Below, in pieces: positions 25,674 to 33,896 of a stretch of 64,000 nt of DNA. Source of the stretch: Phytohabitans houttuyneae. Its GTDB lineage: Bacteria > Actinomycetota > Actinomycetes > Mycobacteriales > Micromonosporaceae. The position numbers were made by a program, and so were the translations under genes. Numbering within the stretch: the first letter of the stretch is position 1; each line of letters opens with the position of its first letter. The DNA is taken from contig NZ_BLPF01000002.1 of the NCBI RefSeq assembly GCF_011764425.1, positions 2,232,997 to 2,296,996 on the forward strand. Reading direction: 5' to 3'. The notes beneath the pieces are model-generated. The model had not been told where the DNA came from and did no database searches. It worked only from the letters and a program-made list of their open reading frames with translations.

Positions 25674-26831
25674 ATGATCGAGCTGCCCAAGGCACCGGAC
25701 GCGATCGAGCTCCGGCACCTGCGCGCCTTCGTCGCCGTCGCCGAGGAGCTCAACTTCAGCCGGGCCGCGAAGCGGCTCTTCATGACCCAGCCCGCGCTGA
25801 GCCGGCAGATCCAGTCCCTGGAGCGGCTGATCGGCGTGGAGCTGCTGCGCCGCTCCACCCGCCAGGTCGAGCTGACGCTGGCCGGCGAGGCGCTGCTGCA
25901 CCGCACCCGGCCGATGCTCGGCGACCTCGACCAGGCCGTCGCCACCACCCGCTCGCTCGGCGACGAGCAGCGGCAGCGGCTGGCCAGCCTCACCCAGCCG
26001 GTCGTCGACACGATGGACAAGGGGCTGGACGAGTTCCGCGAGGCGTACGAGGCGATGAACGCCCAGCTGCCCACGCCCGAGGACGTCAACGCCCGGCCGG
26101 TGCGCTCCGGCGGGGTGCCGGGCCTGGTGTACGAGACGGAGGCCGGCACCGCGCCGACGGTGCTGTTCGTGCACGGCGGCGGCTACTTCGCCGGTTCCGC
26201 CTTCGGCAGCCGCCCGCTCGCGGGCGTGCTCACCTCACTGACCGGGCGCGCCTTCCTGGTGCCGGACTACCGGCTGGCTCCCGAGCACCCCTACCCGGCG
26301 GCGCCCGAGGACGTCGCGGCCGCGTACACCTGGCTGGCCACCCGCACGCGGCCGGACCGCCTGGTGGTCGTGGCCGAGTCCTCCGGCTGCGGGCTGCTGC
26401 TCGCCGCGCTGCGCCGCGTCCGGCACGCCGGCGACCCGCTGCCCGGCCGGATCGTGCTGCTCAGCCCCTCGGTCGACCTGGAGGCGCGCTACCTCGACCA
26501 GCTCGACGCCGGCGACCCGCACGCCGCGGTGCTGCGGGAGATGGTGGAGCGGTCGCTGCCCATGTACCTGGACGGGCACCCGGCCACCGACCCCGCGGTC
26601 AACCCGCTCCACGACGACCTGACCGGCCTGCCGGCGATGCTGGTACAGGTCGGCGCGCAGGACTTCTGCCTGCACGACGCGCGCGAGCTGGTGGCCCGGG
26701 CGCGCGAGCACGGTGTCGACGCGCAGCTGGAGCTGTACCCGGTGGTCACGCACGTGTTCCACCACTACTGGTCGTTCCTGCCCGAGGCCGGCCGCGCCCT
26801 GCAGCGGGCCGGCGACTTCATCAACGCGTGA
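25674..26831 (+). CDS. LysR-type HTH domain fused to an alpha/beta-hydrolase (HSL-type esterase)
   Basis: This 385-residue protein joins two unrelated domains. Residues 10-70 form the LysR winged helix (IELRHLRAFVAVAEELNFSRAAKRLF, TQPALSRQIQSLERLIG, LLRRSTRQVELTLAGEALL), and a linker helix runs to about 100. Instead of the LysR effector domain, residues about 110-385 form an HSL/hydrolase-fold-3 esterase. Its HGGGYF oxyanion motif is at 167-172, followed by DYRLAPEHPYPAAPED, nucleophile Ser236 (AESSG), Asp330 (GAQD) and His360 (VVTHVF). All catalytic residues are present. A perfect palindrome lies 45 bp upstream. It plausibly senses or hydrolyses a small ester while controlling the divergent exporter. 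The 3' end overlaps the Gfo/Idh/MocA gene tail by 11 nt. Confidence 0.88.
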   Translation: MIELPKAPDAIELRHLRAFVAVAEELNFSRAAKRLFMTQPALSRQIQSLERLIGVELLRRSTRQVELTLAGEALLHRTRPMLGDLDQAVATTRSLGDEQRQRLASLTQPVVDTMDKGLDEFREAYEAMNAQLPTPEDVNARPVRSGGVPGLVYETEAGTAPTVLFVHGGGYFAGSAFGSRPLAGVLTSLTGRAFLVPDYRLAPEHPYPAAPEDVAAAYTWLATRTRPDRLVVVAESSGCGLLLAALRRVRHAGDPLPGRIVLLSPSVDLEARYLDQLDAGDPHAAVLREMVERSLPMYLDGHPATDPAVNPLHDDLTGLPAMLVQVGAQDFCLHDARELVARAREHGVDAQLELYPVVTHVFHHYWSFLPEAGRALQRAGDFINA

Positions 26832-27891
26832 GCGGTACCGGCGACGGCCGGGCCACGGTCGTGGTGAGGTCGATCCGCCGCCCCGCGGCCGCGGAGTCGA
26901 GCAGCGCGGTCATCACCTCCAGCACGTGCAGCGCCAGGTCGCCGCTGGCCCGCCCCTCCGACGTCACCAGGTCGACGAGGCCGATCCCGCGCCCCGCCCC
27001 CGCGTAGCCGGCCGAGGTCTCCAGCGGGCGCCACTCGGTGCCGCCGAGCGCGAAGAGCCGGGTCTCGCCGTCGAACTGGTTCGGGTCGGGCACGGCGAGC
27101 GTGCCCGCCTCGCCGTGCACCTCGATCGGCGCGGCATGGGTCTCCACGCTGTCGAAGCTGGTCGTGATCGTGGTGAGCGCGCCGCCGGCGTGTTCGAGCA
27201 CCCCGCTGACGTGGCTGTCCACCTCGACGGGGATCCGCTCGCCCGCGCGCGGTCCGGAACCGATCACCCGCTCGCCGCGCAGCCGGCTCCCCGCGCCGGT
27301 CACCGAACGCACCGGGCCGAGCAGGTGTACCAGGGCGGTGATGTAGTACGGCCCCATGTCCAGCAGCGGGCCGCCGCCGGCGACGTAGTAGAAGTCGGGG
27401 TTGGGATGCCATCGCTCGTGTCCGGGAGTGACCATGACCGCCGAGGCGGCGAGCGGGCGCCCGATCAGGCCGTCGTCGATGGCGGCGCGCGCGGTCTGTA
27501 TCCCCGTGCCGAGGACCGTGTCCGGCGCGCATCCCACGCGCACGCCCGCGGCGGCGGCCGCGTCGACGACCGACCGCCCGTCGGCGAACGTGACGGCGAG
27601 CGGCTTCTCGGCGTACACGTGCTTGCCGCCCGCGATGGCACCGAGCGCGATCTCGGCGTGCGCGGCGGGGATCGTCAGGTTGAGCACCGTGTCGACGTCG
27701 CCGCCGCCGAGCAGCCGCTCGACGCTCACCGCCTCGACGCCCGGCATCTCGACGGCGACCGCCGCGGCCCGCGAGTGGTCGAGGTCGGCCACCGCGGCGA
27801 CCCTGACCTCGGAGCGCGCGGCGAGCGTCTTGAGGTACGCCCGGGAGATGACGCCGAGCCCTACGATGCCGACGCGGTGCGGCTCGCCCAC
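26821..27891 (-). CDS. Gfo/Idh/MocA family oxidoreductase
   Basis: The 356-residue enzyme has an N-terminal Rossmann fold, HRVGIVGLGVISRAYLKTL, the family EKP motif in HVYAEKPLAVTFADG, and a C-terminal alpha/beta domain with GPLLDMGPYYITALVHLLGP and the dimer-type sheet. These NAD(P)-dependent enzymes oxidise or reduce sugars, inositols or their derivatives. The GTG at 27891 (GEPHRVGIVG) overlaps the ThuA gene by 31 nt, a strong sign of coupling. Upstream partners are ThuA, an inositol-phosphatase-like protein and a GT87 enzyme, so a sugar or cyclitol pathway is likely. Substrate not determined. Confidence 0.88.
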   Translation of the reverse strand: MGEPHRVGIVGLGVISRAYLKTLAARSEVRVAAVADLDHSRAAAVAVEMPGVEAVSVERLLGGGDVDTVLNLTIPAAHAEIALGAIAGGKHVYAEKPLAVTFADGRSVVDAAAAAGVRVGCAPDTVLGTGIQTARAAIDDGLIGRPLAASAVMVTPGHERWHPNPDFYYVAGGGPLLDMGPYYITALVHLLGPVRSVTGAGSRLRGERVIGSGPRAGERIPVEVDSHVSGVLEHAGGALTTITTSFDSVETHAAPIEVHGEAGTLAVPDPNQFDGETRLFALGGTEWRPLETSAGYAGAGRGIGLVDLVTSEGRASGDLALHVLEVMTALLDSAAAGRRIDLTTTVARPSPVPLTR

Positions 27892-28567
27892 AGCATGCCC
27901 CTCTCGATCACGGTACGGACGCTCGGGTGCTCCAGCACGTCCAGGCTGTGCCCCGGCGTGGTCACGACGATCCGCCCGGCACCCCACCGGCGCGTCCAGA
28001 CCGCCGGCGAGGTGATCGGCCGGTGCCACGGGTGCCACGGCCGGGTCGGGTGCGTGGTCGTGGCCAGCACGTCGACCAGGTCGTCGTGCAGCACCCAGTA
28101 CTGCTCGGTGACCAGGTCGAAGTCCTCGATCCCGGCGGTGACCGGGTGCTCGCGGCCGAGCGCGGTCAGGTTCACGGTGTGCGGCAGGTAGTTGTCCTCC
28201 TGCCCGCCCTGACGCTCGCAGGGCTCCTTGCCCGGGTGGGTGGCGAACTGGCCGCCGACGAGCTGGAGGTAGTCGGACGAGGCGCGGTACGAGTCGACGA
28301 TCCCGCCGTGCCAGCCGGTCAGGCCGGTGCCCGCCTCGACCGCCGCGCGCAGCCCGGCCACCTGCTCGCCGCTGATCTGCGACATCGTCACGCACTGCAG
28401 CACGAGGTCGGTGGCGGCCATCGCGTCCGCGTCCGCGTACACGTCGGGGAGGCCTCGACGCGCACCTGGTAGCCGGCCCGCTCCAGGAACGGGATGAACA
28501 TGTCGGTGGCCTCGACCGGCCGGTGGCCCTCCCACCCGCCGCGGACCACCAGGGCGTTCAGTGTCAC
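27861..28567 (-). pseudogene. ThuA-domain protein, one apparent frameshift
   Basis: One added base at the GGGG run 28446-28449 (plus strand) gives 235 residues with the ThuA glutamine-amidotransferase-like fold: VTLNALVVRGGWEGHRPVEATDMF, then DVYADADAMAATDLVLQCVTMSQ, GTGLTGWHGGIVDSYR, FATHPG and PWHPWHRP... PGHSLDVLEHPSV. The GTG start (28567) overlaps the upstream IMPase-like stop as GTGA. ThuA proteins are linked to trehalose/disaccharide or keto-sugar metabolism. Its immediate overlap with Gfo/Idh/MocA mirrors a common gene pair. Domains are intact apart from the single lost base, so it is probably functional. Confidence 0.78.
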
Positions 28568-29364
28568 TGCCGGCCTCCCGGAAACTGCTTGGCGACGAGC
28601 GCGAGCAGCGCGTCGTGGGTCTGCTGGTCGGCGGAGGCGACGATGCCCGCGGCGCCCTCGTACGGCGGCTGCCCGCGCAGCCCGGTCACCACGCAGCCGG
28701 CGGCCCGGCAGATCGCGACCGGGCCGGCGTAGTGCACGTTGTCGCGCAGGTCGCTGTCGCTCAGGAACGCGGCCCGCCGCCCGTCCGCCACCCACAGCAG
28801 CGCCAGCGTCGTCGAGGTGACCCGCGGGCCGAACCGCTGGTTGAACGCCACGTCGCTGAGCAGCCGGGTGGCCCGGAAGCCCGGCCCGTTGGCGAACGGC
28901 GGCTCGAGGTTGACCTCGACGAGCGGCACCGTGGCGTCGGGGGTGAGCGGCCGGTCGGTGCCGTCGACGCGCACCCGCGCCACGCCGCCGCCGGTCCAGT
29001 ACGTCTCGCCGCTGAACGGGTCGGCCGAGGCCGCCGCGGTCACCTCGCCGCCGGCGCGCAGCGCGACGTTGACGGCGACGAGCGGGGTGCGCGCGGCGAA
29101 GTTGTGGGTGCCGCAGAGCGGGTCGACAAGCCACACCCGGTCCGCGCCGGCCTCGCCGCCGCCCCCGGACTCCTCGGCCAGCACCGCGTCGCCCGGCCGG
29201 GCGGACCGCAGCACGTCGAGGATCACCTTCTCCGCCTCCAGGTCGGCGGCGGTGGCGAAGTCCCGGCCGGACTTGGCGTGCAGCTCGACCGGCTGGCCGA
29301 ACCGGGCCCGCACGACGGCGGCACCCGCCTCCGCCGCGGCAATGGCGAGTTCCGCGTCTGACAT
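28564..29364 (-). CDS. Inositol-monophosphatase family protein with altered metal motif
   Basis: The 266-residue protein has the IMPase fold: AKSGRDFATAADLEAEKVIL, AVLAEESG (metal Glu) and VWLVDPLCGTHNFAARTPLVAVNVAL. In canonical enzymes the second motif is DP(L/I)DGTxN; here Cys replaces the Asp ligand (DPLCGTHN). A later HYAGPVAICRAAGCVVTG matches the W(D)xAA-type end motif without its usual Asp. Related actinobacterial proteins share DPLCGT. Activity on inositol phosphate is therefore doubtful; it may act on another sugar phosphate or be regulatory. The start is 9 nt after the GT87 stop and its stop overlaps the ThuA start, so it is in the four-gene operon. Confidence 0.82.
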   Translation of the reverse strand: MSDAELAIAAAEAGAAVVRARFGQPVELHAKSGRDFATAADLEAEKVILDVLRSARPGDAVLAEESGGGGEAGADRVWLVDPLCGTHNFAARTPLVAVNVALRAGGEVTAAASADPFSGETYWTGGGVARVRVDGTDRPLTPDATVPLVEVNLEPPFANGPGFRATRLLSDVAFNQRFGPRVTSTTLALLWVADGRRAAFLSDSDLRDNVHYAGPVAICRAAGCVVTGLRGQPPYEGAAGIVASADQQTHDALLALVAKQFPGGRQ

Positions 29365-29373
29365 TCCTTGATC

Positions 29374-30666
29374 TTATCGGCGGATCGGCGGGGCGGTCGC
29401 CGGCGTTTCCCGCGGGCCGGACACCGCGCCGCGGACCAGCCAGGCCGCCGCCACGGCGAACAGGAGCAGGACCGCGGCGGTGTACAGCTCGCCGCGCAGG
29501 TGCTCGCCGAGTGTCCACTCCAGCTCGTTGCCGGAGTTGCGGGGCAGGACGCCGAGGATGCCGCGGGGCAGCGGCGGCCGGCGCGGGCCGGACAGCGGCC
29601 ACGCGAACAGCACCAGCACGAAGCCGCACAGCAGGCTCGCGGCGAGCGGCTGGGCGCGGTCGCGGGTGCGCCGGACGGCGTCGGCGAGCACCACCAGCGC
29701 GGGCGCCGCCCAGACCCAGTGGTGGGTCCAGGAGACCGGCGAGACGAGGATCGCGGTGAACGCGCACAGCACCATGGCGAGGGCCTCCTCGCCCCGCCGG
29801 TGGGCCAGGACCGCGAGCCACAGCCCGGCCAGCAGCGCGGCGGCGGCCAGCGGCAGCCAGATCCGGTCACCCCAGTGGGTGCCGCCGAAGGTGCGCACGG
29901 CCAGGCCGCGCAGCGACTGGTTGAACACGTACCCCGGACCGGACGTGGCCGTGGTGACCCGGCTCGAGTCCAGGAACGCTCCGCCCCAGTAGGTGCGCGA
30001 CTCGTCCGGGTACAGCACGGCGCCGAGCAGCGTGACGGCCACGAACGCGCCGGCCGCGACACCCGCCGCGCGGCGCCGGCCGGTCAGCAGCAGGAAGAGG
30101 ACGAACAGGCCCGGCACGAGCTTGGCCGCCGCGGCGAGCCCGATGCCGGCGCCCTTGTACCACCGGTCGTCGCGCAGGCTCAGGTCGGCGACGACCAGCA
30201 GCATGAGGAAGATGTTGACCTGGCCGAGCGCGAAGTGCTGCACGAACGGCTCCAGCCACACGGCCAGCCCGCACACGGCGAACGTCACACCGGCCCGGCC
30301 GGCGTCACGGCGGTACCCCAGCATGCCGAGGGTGAGCCAGACGGTGGCCGCCAGCGCCGCGAAGCCGGCGGCGTTCACGAGCAGCAGCGCGTTCTCCCGG
30401 CCGATCCGGGAGAGCGGCTCGAAGACCACGAGCGTGGCCGGCGGGTACGTGAACGGCAGCCGGGCCCGCCCGACGGCGATGTCGTACACCGCGTGGCCGT
30501 GCCGCGCCGCCGCGCCGCCGGCCTGGTAGACGCCGAGGTCCAGGCCGTTCCACAGGCCGCCGCCGCTGTGCCGCGCGAACAGCCAGTACGACCCCGCGCA
30601 CAGCAGCATGGCGGCCAGGCCCGCCGGCCCCAGCCACGGCGGCAGGCCGGTGCGCTCCTGCTCCAC
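29374..30666 (-). CDS. GT87-family integral membrane glycosyltransferase
   Basis: The 430-residue polytopic protein has about 10-12 hydrophobic helices. It carries the GT87 (DUF2029) pattern: GLWNGLDLGVYQAGGAAARHGHAVYD with the acidic catalytic loop after the first helix, LPFTYPPATLVVFEPLSRIG, LGQVNIFLMLLVVADL, AAAAKLVPGLFVLFLLLTGRRR and ILVSPVSWTHHWVWAAPALVV. Family members use polyprenyl-phosphomannose to build lipid-linked mannans, arabinomannan or PIMs at the outer membrane face. GTG 30666 (VEQERTG) is chosen; an upstream in-frame GTG at 30702 is possible but adds 12 Arg/Pro-rich residues. First gene of the leftward operon through Gfo/Idh/MocA. Confidence 0.82.
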   Translation of the reverse strand: MEQERTGLPPWLGPAGLAAMLLCAGSYWLFARHSGGGLWNGLDLGVYQAGGAAARHGHAVYDIAVGRARLPFTYPPATLVVFEPLSRIGRENALLLVNAAGFAALAATVWLTLGMLGYRRDAGRAGVTFAVCGLAVWLEPFVQHFALGQVNIFLMLLVVADLSLRDDRWYKGAGIGLAAAAKLVPGLFVLFLLLTGRRRAAGVAAGAFVAVTLLGAVLYPDESRTYWGGAFLDSSRVTTATSGPGYVFNQSLRGLAVRTFGGTHWGDRIWLPLAAAALLAGLWLAVLAHRRGEEALAMVLCAFTAILVSPVSWTHHWVWAAPALVVLADAVRRTRDRAQPLAASLLCGFVLVLFAWPLSGPRRPPLPRGILGVLPRNSGNELEWTLGEHLRGELYTAAVLLLFAVAAAWLVRGAVSGPRETPATAPPIRR

Positions 30667-30732
30667 GAAACCTAGACACCTTGGGCGCGCCCGGCGTTGC
30701 ACCGGTTGCGCAAACCCGCACCGGACAAGGGA

Positions 30733-31617
30733 TCAGATGCCGGCGCCGTACCGCTCGTTCAGCTCGCGATAAACGGTGAGGACGGCCTCGACCTCGTCGG
30801 CCAGCTCCAGGCCGGAGTCCGGCGCGCCCGGAAGGTCGGTCGGCGCCAGGCTGGCGAGGGTCAGGTCGACCCGCGTGGCCATCCGGTGGATCTCCCGCTC
30901 CCGCAGGAAGTTTTCGCTGGCCACCGCCGTGGCCTCCAGCCCCGCCAGGCGGCGCGCGACGTCGGCGTCGAGGCTCGACAGCGCCTCGGTCAGCCGCTGC
31001 CGCTGGGCCAGCAGCTTGCGCACCGCCGGGTTGCTCGCCGGCAGGCCGTGGCGCCCGTGCTGGTCGAGCTCCGTCACCAGGCCGCGCACCTCCTGCCGCC
31101 GCTGCAGCACCTTGGCGAGGTCGAACAGCGCGGAGGCCAGGAGCCGCTCGGCGGCGTCGGTGTCGACCATCCCGGCGAGCTCGGGCAGCGTCTGGCAGAC
31201 CCGCTTGCCGAGGGTCAGCCCCGCCCAGAAGTCGTTGCGCTCGCGGTGCTCGGACAGCAGGCAGGTCTGCTCCGCCTCGCGGTCGAAGTTGGGCGCGAGG
31301 ATCGCGCCCGGCCGCCGCCGCTCTCCCTCCAGCTGGCCGGAGGCGACGAGCAGCACCGCGCCGGCCAGCGCCGGAAACCAGGCCCACATGCTGCCGAGGG
31401 CGGCGATGCCGGCGGAGGCCACGAAGAGCAGGATGCTGAGGATCAGCAGAGGGCGGGGCTTGAGGCCGTCCGGCGATCCGCCGGGGACGATCTCGACGAC
31501 GCTTCCCCACCGGTAGGTGCGGGCACCGCCGTTTTCGACCTTCAACGGCTGCGCGGAGACGACGGTCACCGCGCGGTCGTGGCCGATGTAGAGCGCTGGT
31601 GGATGCAGGGCCGTCAC
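30733..31617 (-). CDS. Membrane-anchored protein with cytoplasmic helical domain, unknown
   Basis: The 294-residue protein begins with a small beta region (ALYIGHDRAVTVVSAQPLKV, RTYRWGSVVEIVPGG). Two adjacent membrane helices (PLLILSILLFVASAGIAALG, WFPALAGAVLLVA) follow, then a long charged helical domain (about 100-294) with many Leu/Arg/Glu and no enzyme motif. The GTG at 31617 follows AGAGGGAG with good spacing. I do not recognise the family. It is monocistronic, divergent from the ThuA-fascin gene across about 260 bases, and downstream of nothing on its strand. A structural or signalling scaffold role is conceivable only. Confidence 0.7.
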   Translation of the reverse strand: MTALHPPALYIGHDRAVTVVSAQPLKVENGGARTYRWGSVVEIVPGGSPDGLKPRPLLILSILLFVASAGIAALGSMWAWFPALAGAVLLVASGQLEGERRRPGAILAPNFDREAEQTCLLSEHRERNDFWAGLTLGKRVCQTLPELAGMVDTDAAERLLASALFDLAKVLQRRQEVRGLVTELDQHGRHGLPASNPAVRKLLAQRQRLTEALSSLDADVARRLAGLEATAVASENFLREREIHRMATRVDLTLASLAPTDLPGAPDSGLELADEVEAVLTVYRELNERYGAGI

Positions 31618-31893
31618 CGCCGACGCACTCCCTCTGGTGATAGGTGGTCGATTGTAGTCCCACCGCGTAACCGTGGGGTGACACGAGGTGGGCTCGCCAT
31701 ACATCCGATGACTGTCGATGGCGGCTGGAACAAAGACCAAACCGGACATCGACGGTTGGGGATTGACGCCCCTAGACATCCCATGTTGACTACGGTCTAC
31801 AGTGGCCGCCCTCTTCGGCGTGGGCGGTCCCCGAGCGATCAGCCGAGCATCGGCGGCCCGGCTCCGCGCTACCCCATGAGCGGAGGAGCAGTG

Positions 31894-33051
31894 TTGAGAC
31901 GTCTGGCGGCCGGCCTGGTCGGGCTGGCCGTACTCGTGGTGGCGGTGTTCGTGGCACCGGCGTCGCCCGCCGCGGCCGCACCCGTCACCAAGGTCATGGT
32001 GTTCTCCAAGACGGCCGGGTTCCGGCACTCGTCGATCCCCAACGGCATCGCGGCGATCCAGCAGCTGGGCGCCGCCAACGGCTTCTCGGTCACGGCCACC
32101 GAGGACGCGGCACAGTTCACCACCGCCAACCTGGCGCAGTTCCAGGCCGTGATCTTCCTGTCCACGACCGGCGACGTGCTCAACGCGAGCCAGCAGAGCG
32201 CGTTCCAGTCGTACATCGCGAGCGGCAAGGGCTACGTCGGCGTCCACGCGGCGGCCGACACCGAGTACGACTGGGCCTGGTACGGCGGGCTGGTCGGCGC
32301 CTACTTCGCCTCACACCCGGCGATCCAGCAGGCGACCATCCGCGTCGAGGACAGCTCGAACGGGATGACCTCGCACCTGCCGGCCAACTGGACCCGCTCC
32401 GACGAGTGGTACAACTACCGCACCAACCCGCGCCCCAACGTGCGCGTGCTGATGCGGCTCGACGAGGCGACGTACAGCGGCGGCTCGATGGGCGACCACC
32501 CGATCTCCTGGTGCCAGCAGTACGGCGGCGGCCGCTCGTTCTACACCGGGCTCGGGCACACCGAGGCGTCGTACACGGAGAGCAACTTCACCCGCATGCT
32601 GCTCGGCGCGATCCAGTGGGCCGGCGGCGCGACGACCGCGACCTGCACGCCGGCGACCAACCCGGTCAGCGGCACCTCGTGGCGGGCGCGGGCGAACAAC
32701 CGGTTCGTCACCACCGCCGCCGGCAACCTGATCGCCAGCGCCACGGCGGCGTCGACAAACAGCGAGCGGTTCGACATCGTGGACCTCGGCGGCGGCAACG
32801 TGGCGTTCCGCTCCAAGGCCAACGGCCAGTACGTCTGCGCGGACAACGCGGGCGCCGCGCCGCTCGTGGCCAACCGGGCGTCGGTCGGCGCGTGGGAGAC
32901 CTTCGCGCGGGTGAACAACTCCGACGGCACCGTGAGCTTCCGGGCTCAGGCCAACGGCCGCTACGTCGTCGCCGAGAACGGCGGCGCGGCGGCGCTGATC
33001 GCCAACCGCACCACGATCGGCGCCTGGGAGAAGTTCGACCTGGTCAACTAG
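31894..33051 (+). CDS. Secreted ThuA-domain protein with C-terminal fascin-like beta-trefoil
   Basis: The 385-residue exported protein has a strong signal (LAAGLVGLAVLVVAVFVAPASPAAAA). A ThuA domain follows (about 35-260: KVMVFSKTAGFRHSSIPNGIAAI, GYVGVHAAADTEYDW, HPISWCQQYGGGRSFYTGLGHTEASY), then a fascin/actin-crosslinking-type trefoil (about 275-385: WRARANNRFVTTAAGN, VAFRSKANGQYVCADNAG, SFRAQANGRYVVAENGG). TTG 31894 is taken as start because GGAGGA lies 6 nt before it; GTG 31891 and ATG 31876 are in frame but badly spaced. The pair ThuA-fascin is seen in secreted carbohydrate-active proteins; the trefoil likely binds sugars. The terminator follows at once. Confidence 0.87.
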   Translation: MRRLAAGLVGLAVLVVAVFVAPASPAAAAPVTKVMVFSKTAGFRHSSIPNGIAAIQQLGAANGFSVTATEDAAQFTTANLAQFQAVIFLSTTGDVLNASQQSAFQSYIASGKGYVGVHAAADTEYDWAWYGGLVGAYFASHPAIQQATIRVEDSSNGMTSHLPANWTRSDEWYNYRTNPRPNVRVLMRLDEATYSGGSMGDHPISWCQQYGGGRSFYTGLGHTEASYTESNFTRMLLGAIQWAGGATTATCTPATNPVSGTSWRARANNRFVTTAAGNLIASATAASTNSERFDIVDLGGGNVAFRSKANGQYVCADNAGAAPLVANRASVGAWETFARVNNSDGTVSFRAQANGRYVVAENGGAAALIANRTTIGAWEKFDLVN

Positions 33052-33060
33052 CGCGTGCGT

Positions 33061-33096
33061 GCGGGAGGGGGCCGGCGAACGCCGGCCCCCTCCCGC
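33061..33096. terminator. Very strong bidirectional terminator
   Basis: A perfect 16-bp stem (GCGGGAGGGGGCCGGC at 33061-33076 with its complement at 33081-33096) closes a GAAC tetraloop. It lies between the convergent ThuA-fascin gene (stop 33051) and the hydrolase gene (stop 33106), so it ends both. Confidence 0.88.
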
Positions 33097-33105
33097 CTTA
33101 CCGGA

Positions 33106-33894
33106 TTAGGAACGGGCGGCCGCGAGGATGAGGTCCGCGGCGGTGTCCGGCCGGGACATCATCGCCACGTGCGAGGCGTTGACCTCCCTGGTACGGGCGC
33201 CGGCGCGCTCGGCCATGAAGCGCTGGGCGGCGGCCGGGATCACCTGGTCCTGCTTGGCGACCAGGTACCAGGACGGGACCGCCTTCCAGGCCGGCGGCCC
33301 GGACACCTGCTCGAGCGTGCCCAGGTCGCCGGGGCGCTGGGTGGCGGCCATCAGCGCGGTGGTGCTCGCCGGCAGGTCGGCCGCGAAGATCTCCCGGAAC
33401 AGGCTCGCCTTGATGTAGCCGTCCGCCGTCTGCGGGCCGGTCGGGCGGATGTCGAGAGCTTCGAGTCCCAGCCGGCTGCCGGGAAACTTCGTCTGCAGCG
33501 CGACGAGCGGCTCGCCCTGGTCCGGTGCGAAGGCCGCGATGTAGACAAGCGCCTTCACGTTGGGGTTTCCGGTCGCGGCGTTTGTGATGACGATGCCGCC
33601 GTACGAGTGTCCAACCAGGACGATCGGACCGGTGATGCTGGCCAGCACCGTCGCGATGTACGCGGAGTCGGACGGCACGCCGCGCAGCGGGTTGGCCGGC
33701 GCGATCACCGGGTAGCCCTTGCGGTGCAGGCGCTTGATGACGTCGTTCCAGCCGGACGCGTCGGCGAACGCGCCGTGCACCAGCACGACCGTCGGCTTGG
33801 GCCCGTGCGAGCCGGAAGCCGAGGACGCCGCCGGGGTGGCGAGCAGGCCGGCCGCGGCGAGCACGAGCACGAGCGCGGTGAAGAGTCTTCTCAC
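33106..33894 (-). CDS. Secreted alpha/beta hydrolase
   Basis: The 262-residue exported enzyme has a signal (RRLFTALVLVLAAAGLLATPAASSASG) and an alpha/beta-hydrolase core: TVVLVHGAFADASGWNDVIKRL, VIAPANPLRGVPSDSAYIA, the nucleophile elbow LVGHSYGGIVI (Ser), an acid in SWYLVAKQDQVIP, and His in EVNASHVAMMSRP. It resembles esterase/salicylate-esterase-like EstC proteins of soil actinobacteria. The GTG at 33894 follows the stop of the metallo-hydrolase gene by 2 nt, so the two are coupled. Substrate unknown. Confidence 0.88.
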   Translation of the reverse strand: MRRLFTALVLVLAAAGLLATPAASSASGSHGPKPTVVLVHGAFADASGWNDVIKRLHRKGYPVIAPANPLRGVPSDSAYIATVLASITGPIVLVGHSYGGIVITNAATGNPNVKALVYIAAFAPDQGEPLVALQTKFPGSRLGLEALDIRPTGPQTADGYIKASLFREIFAADLPASTTALMAATQRPGDLGTLEQVSGPPAWKAVPSWYLVAKQDQVIPAAAQRFMAERAGARTREVNASHVAMMSRPDTAADLILAAARS

Positions 33895-33896
33895 AG

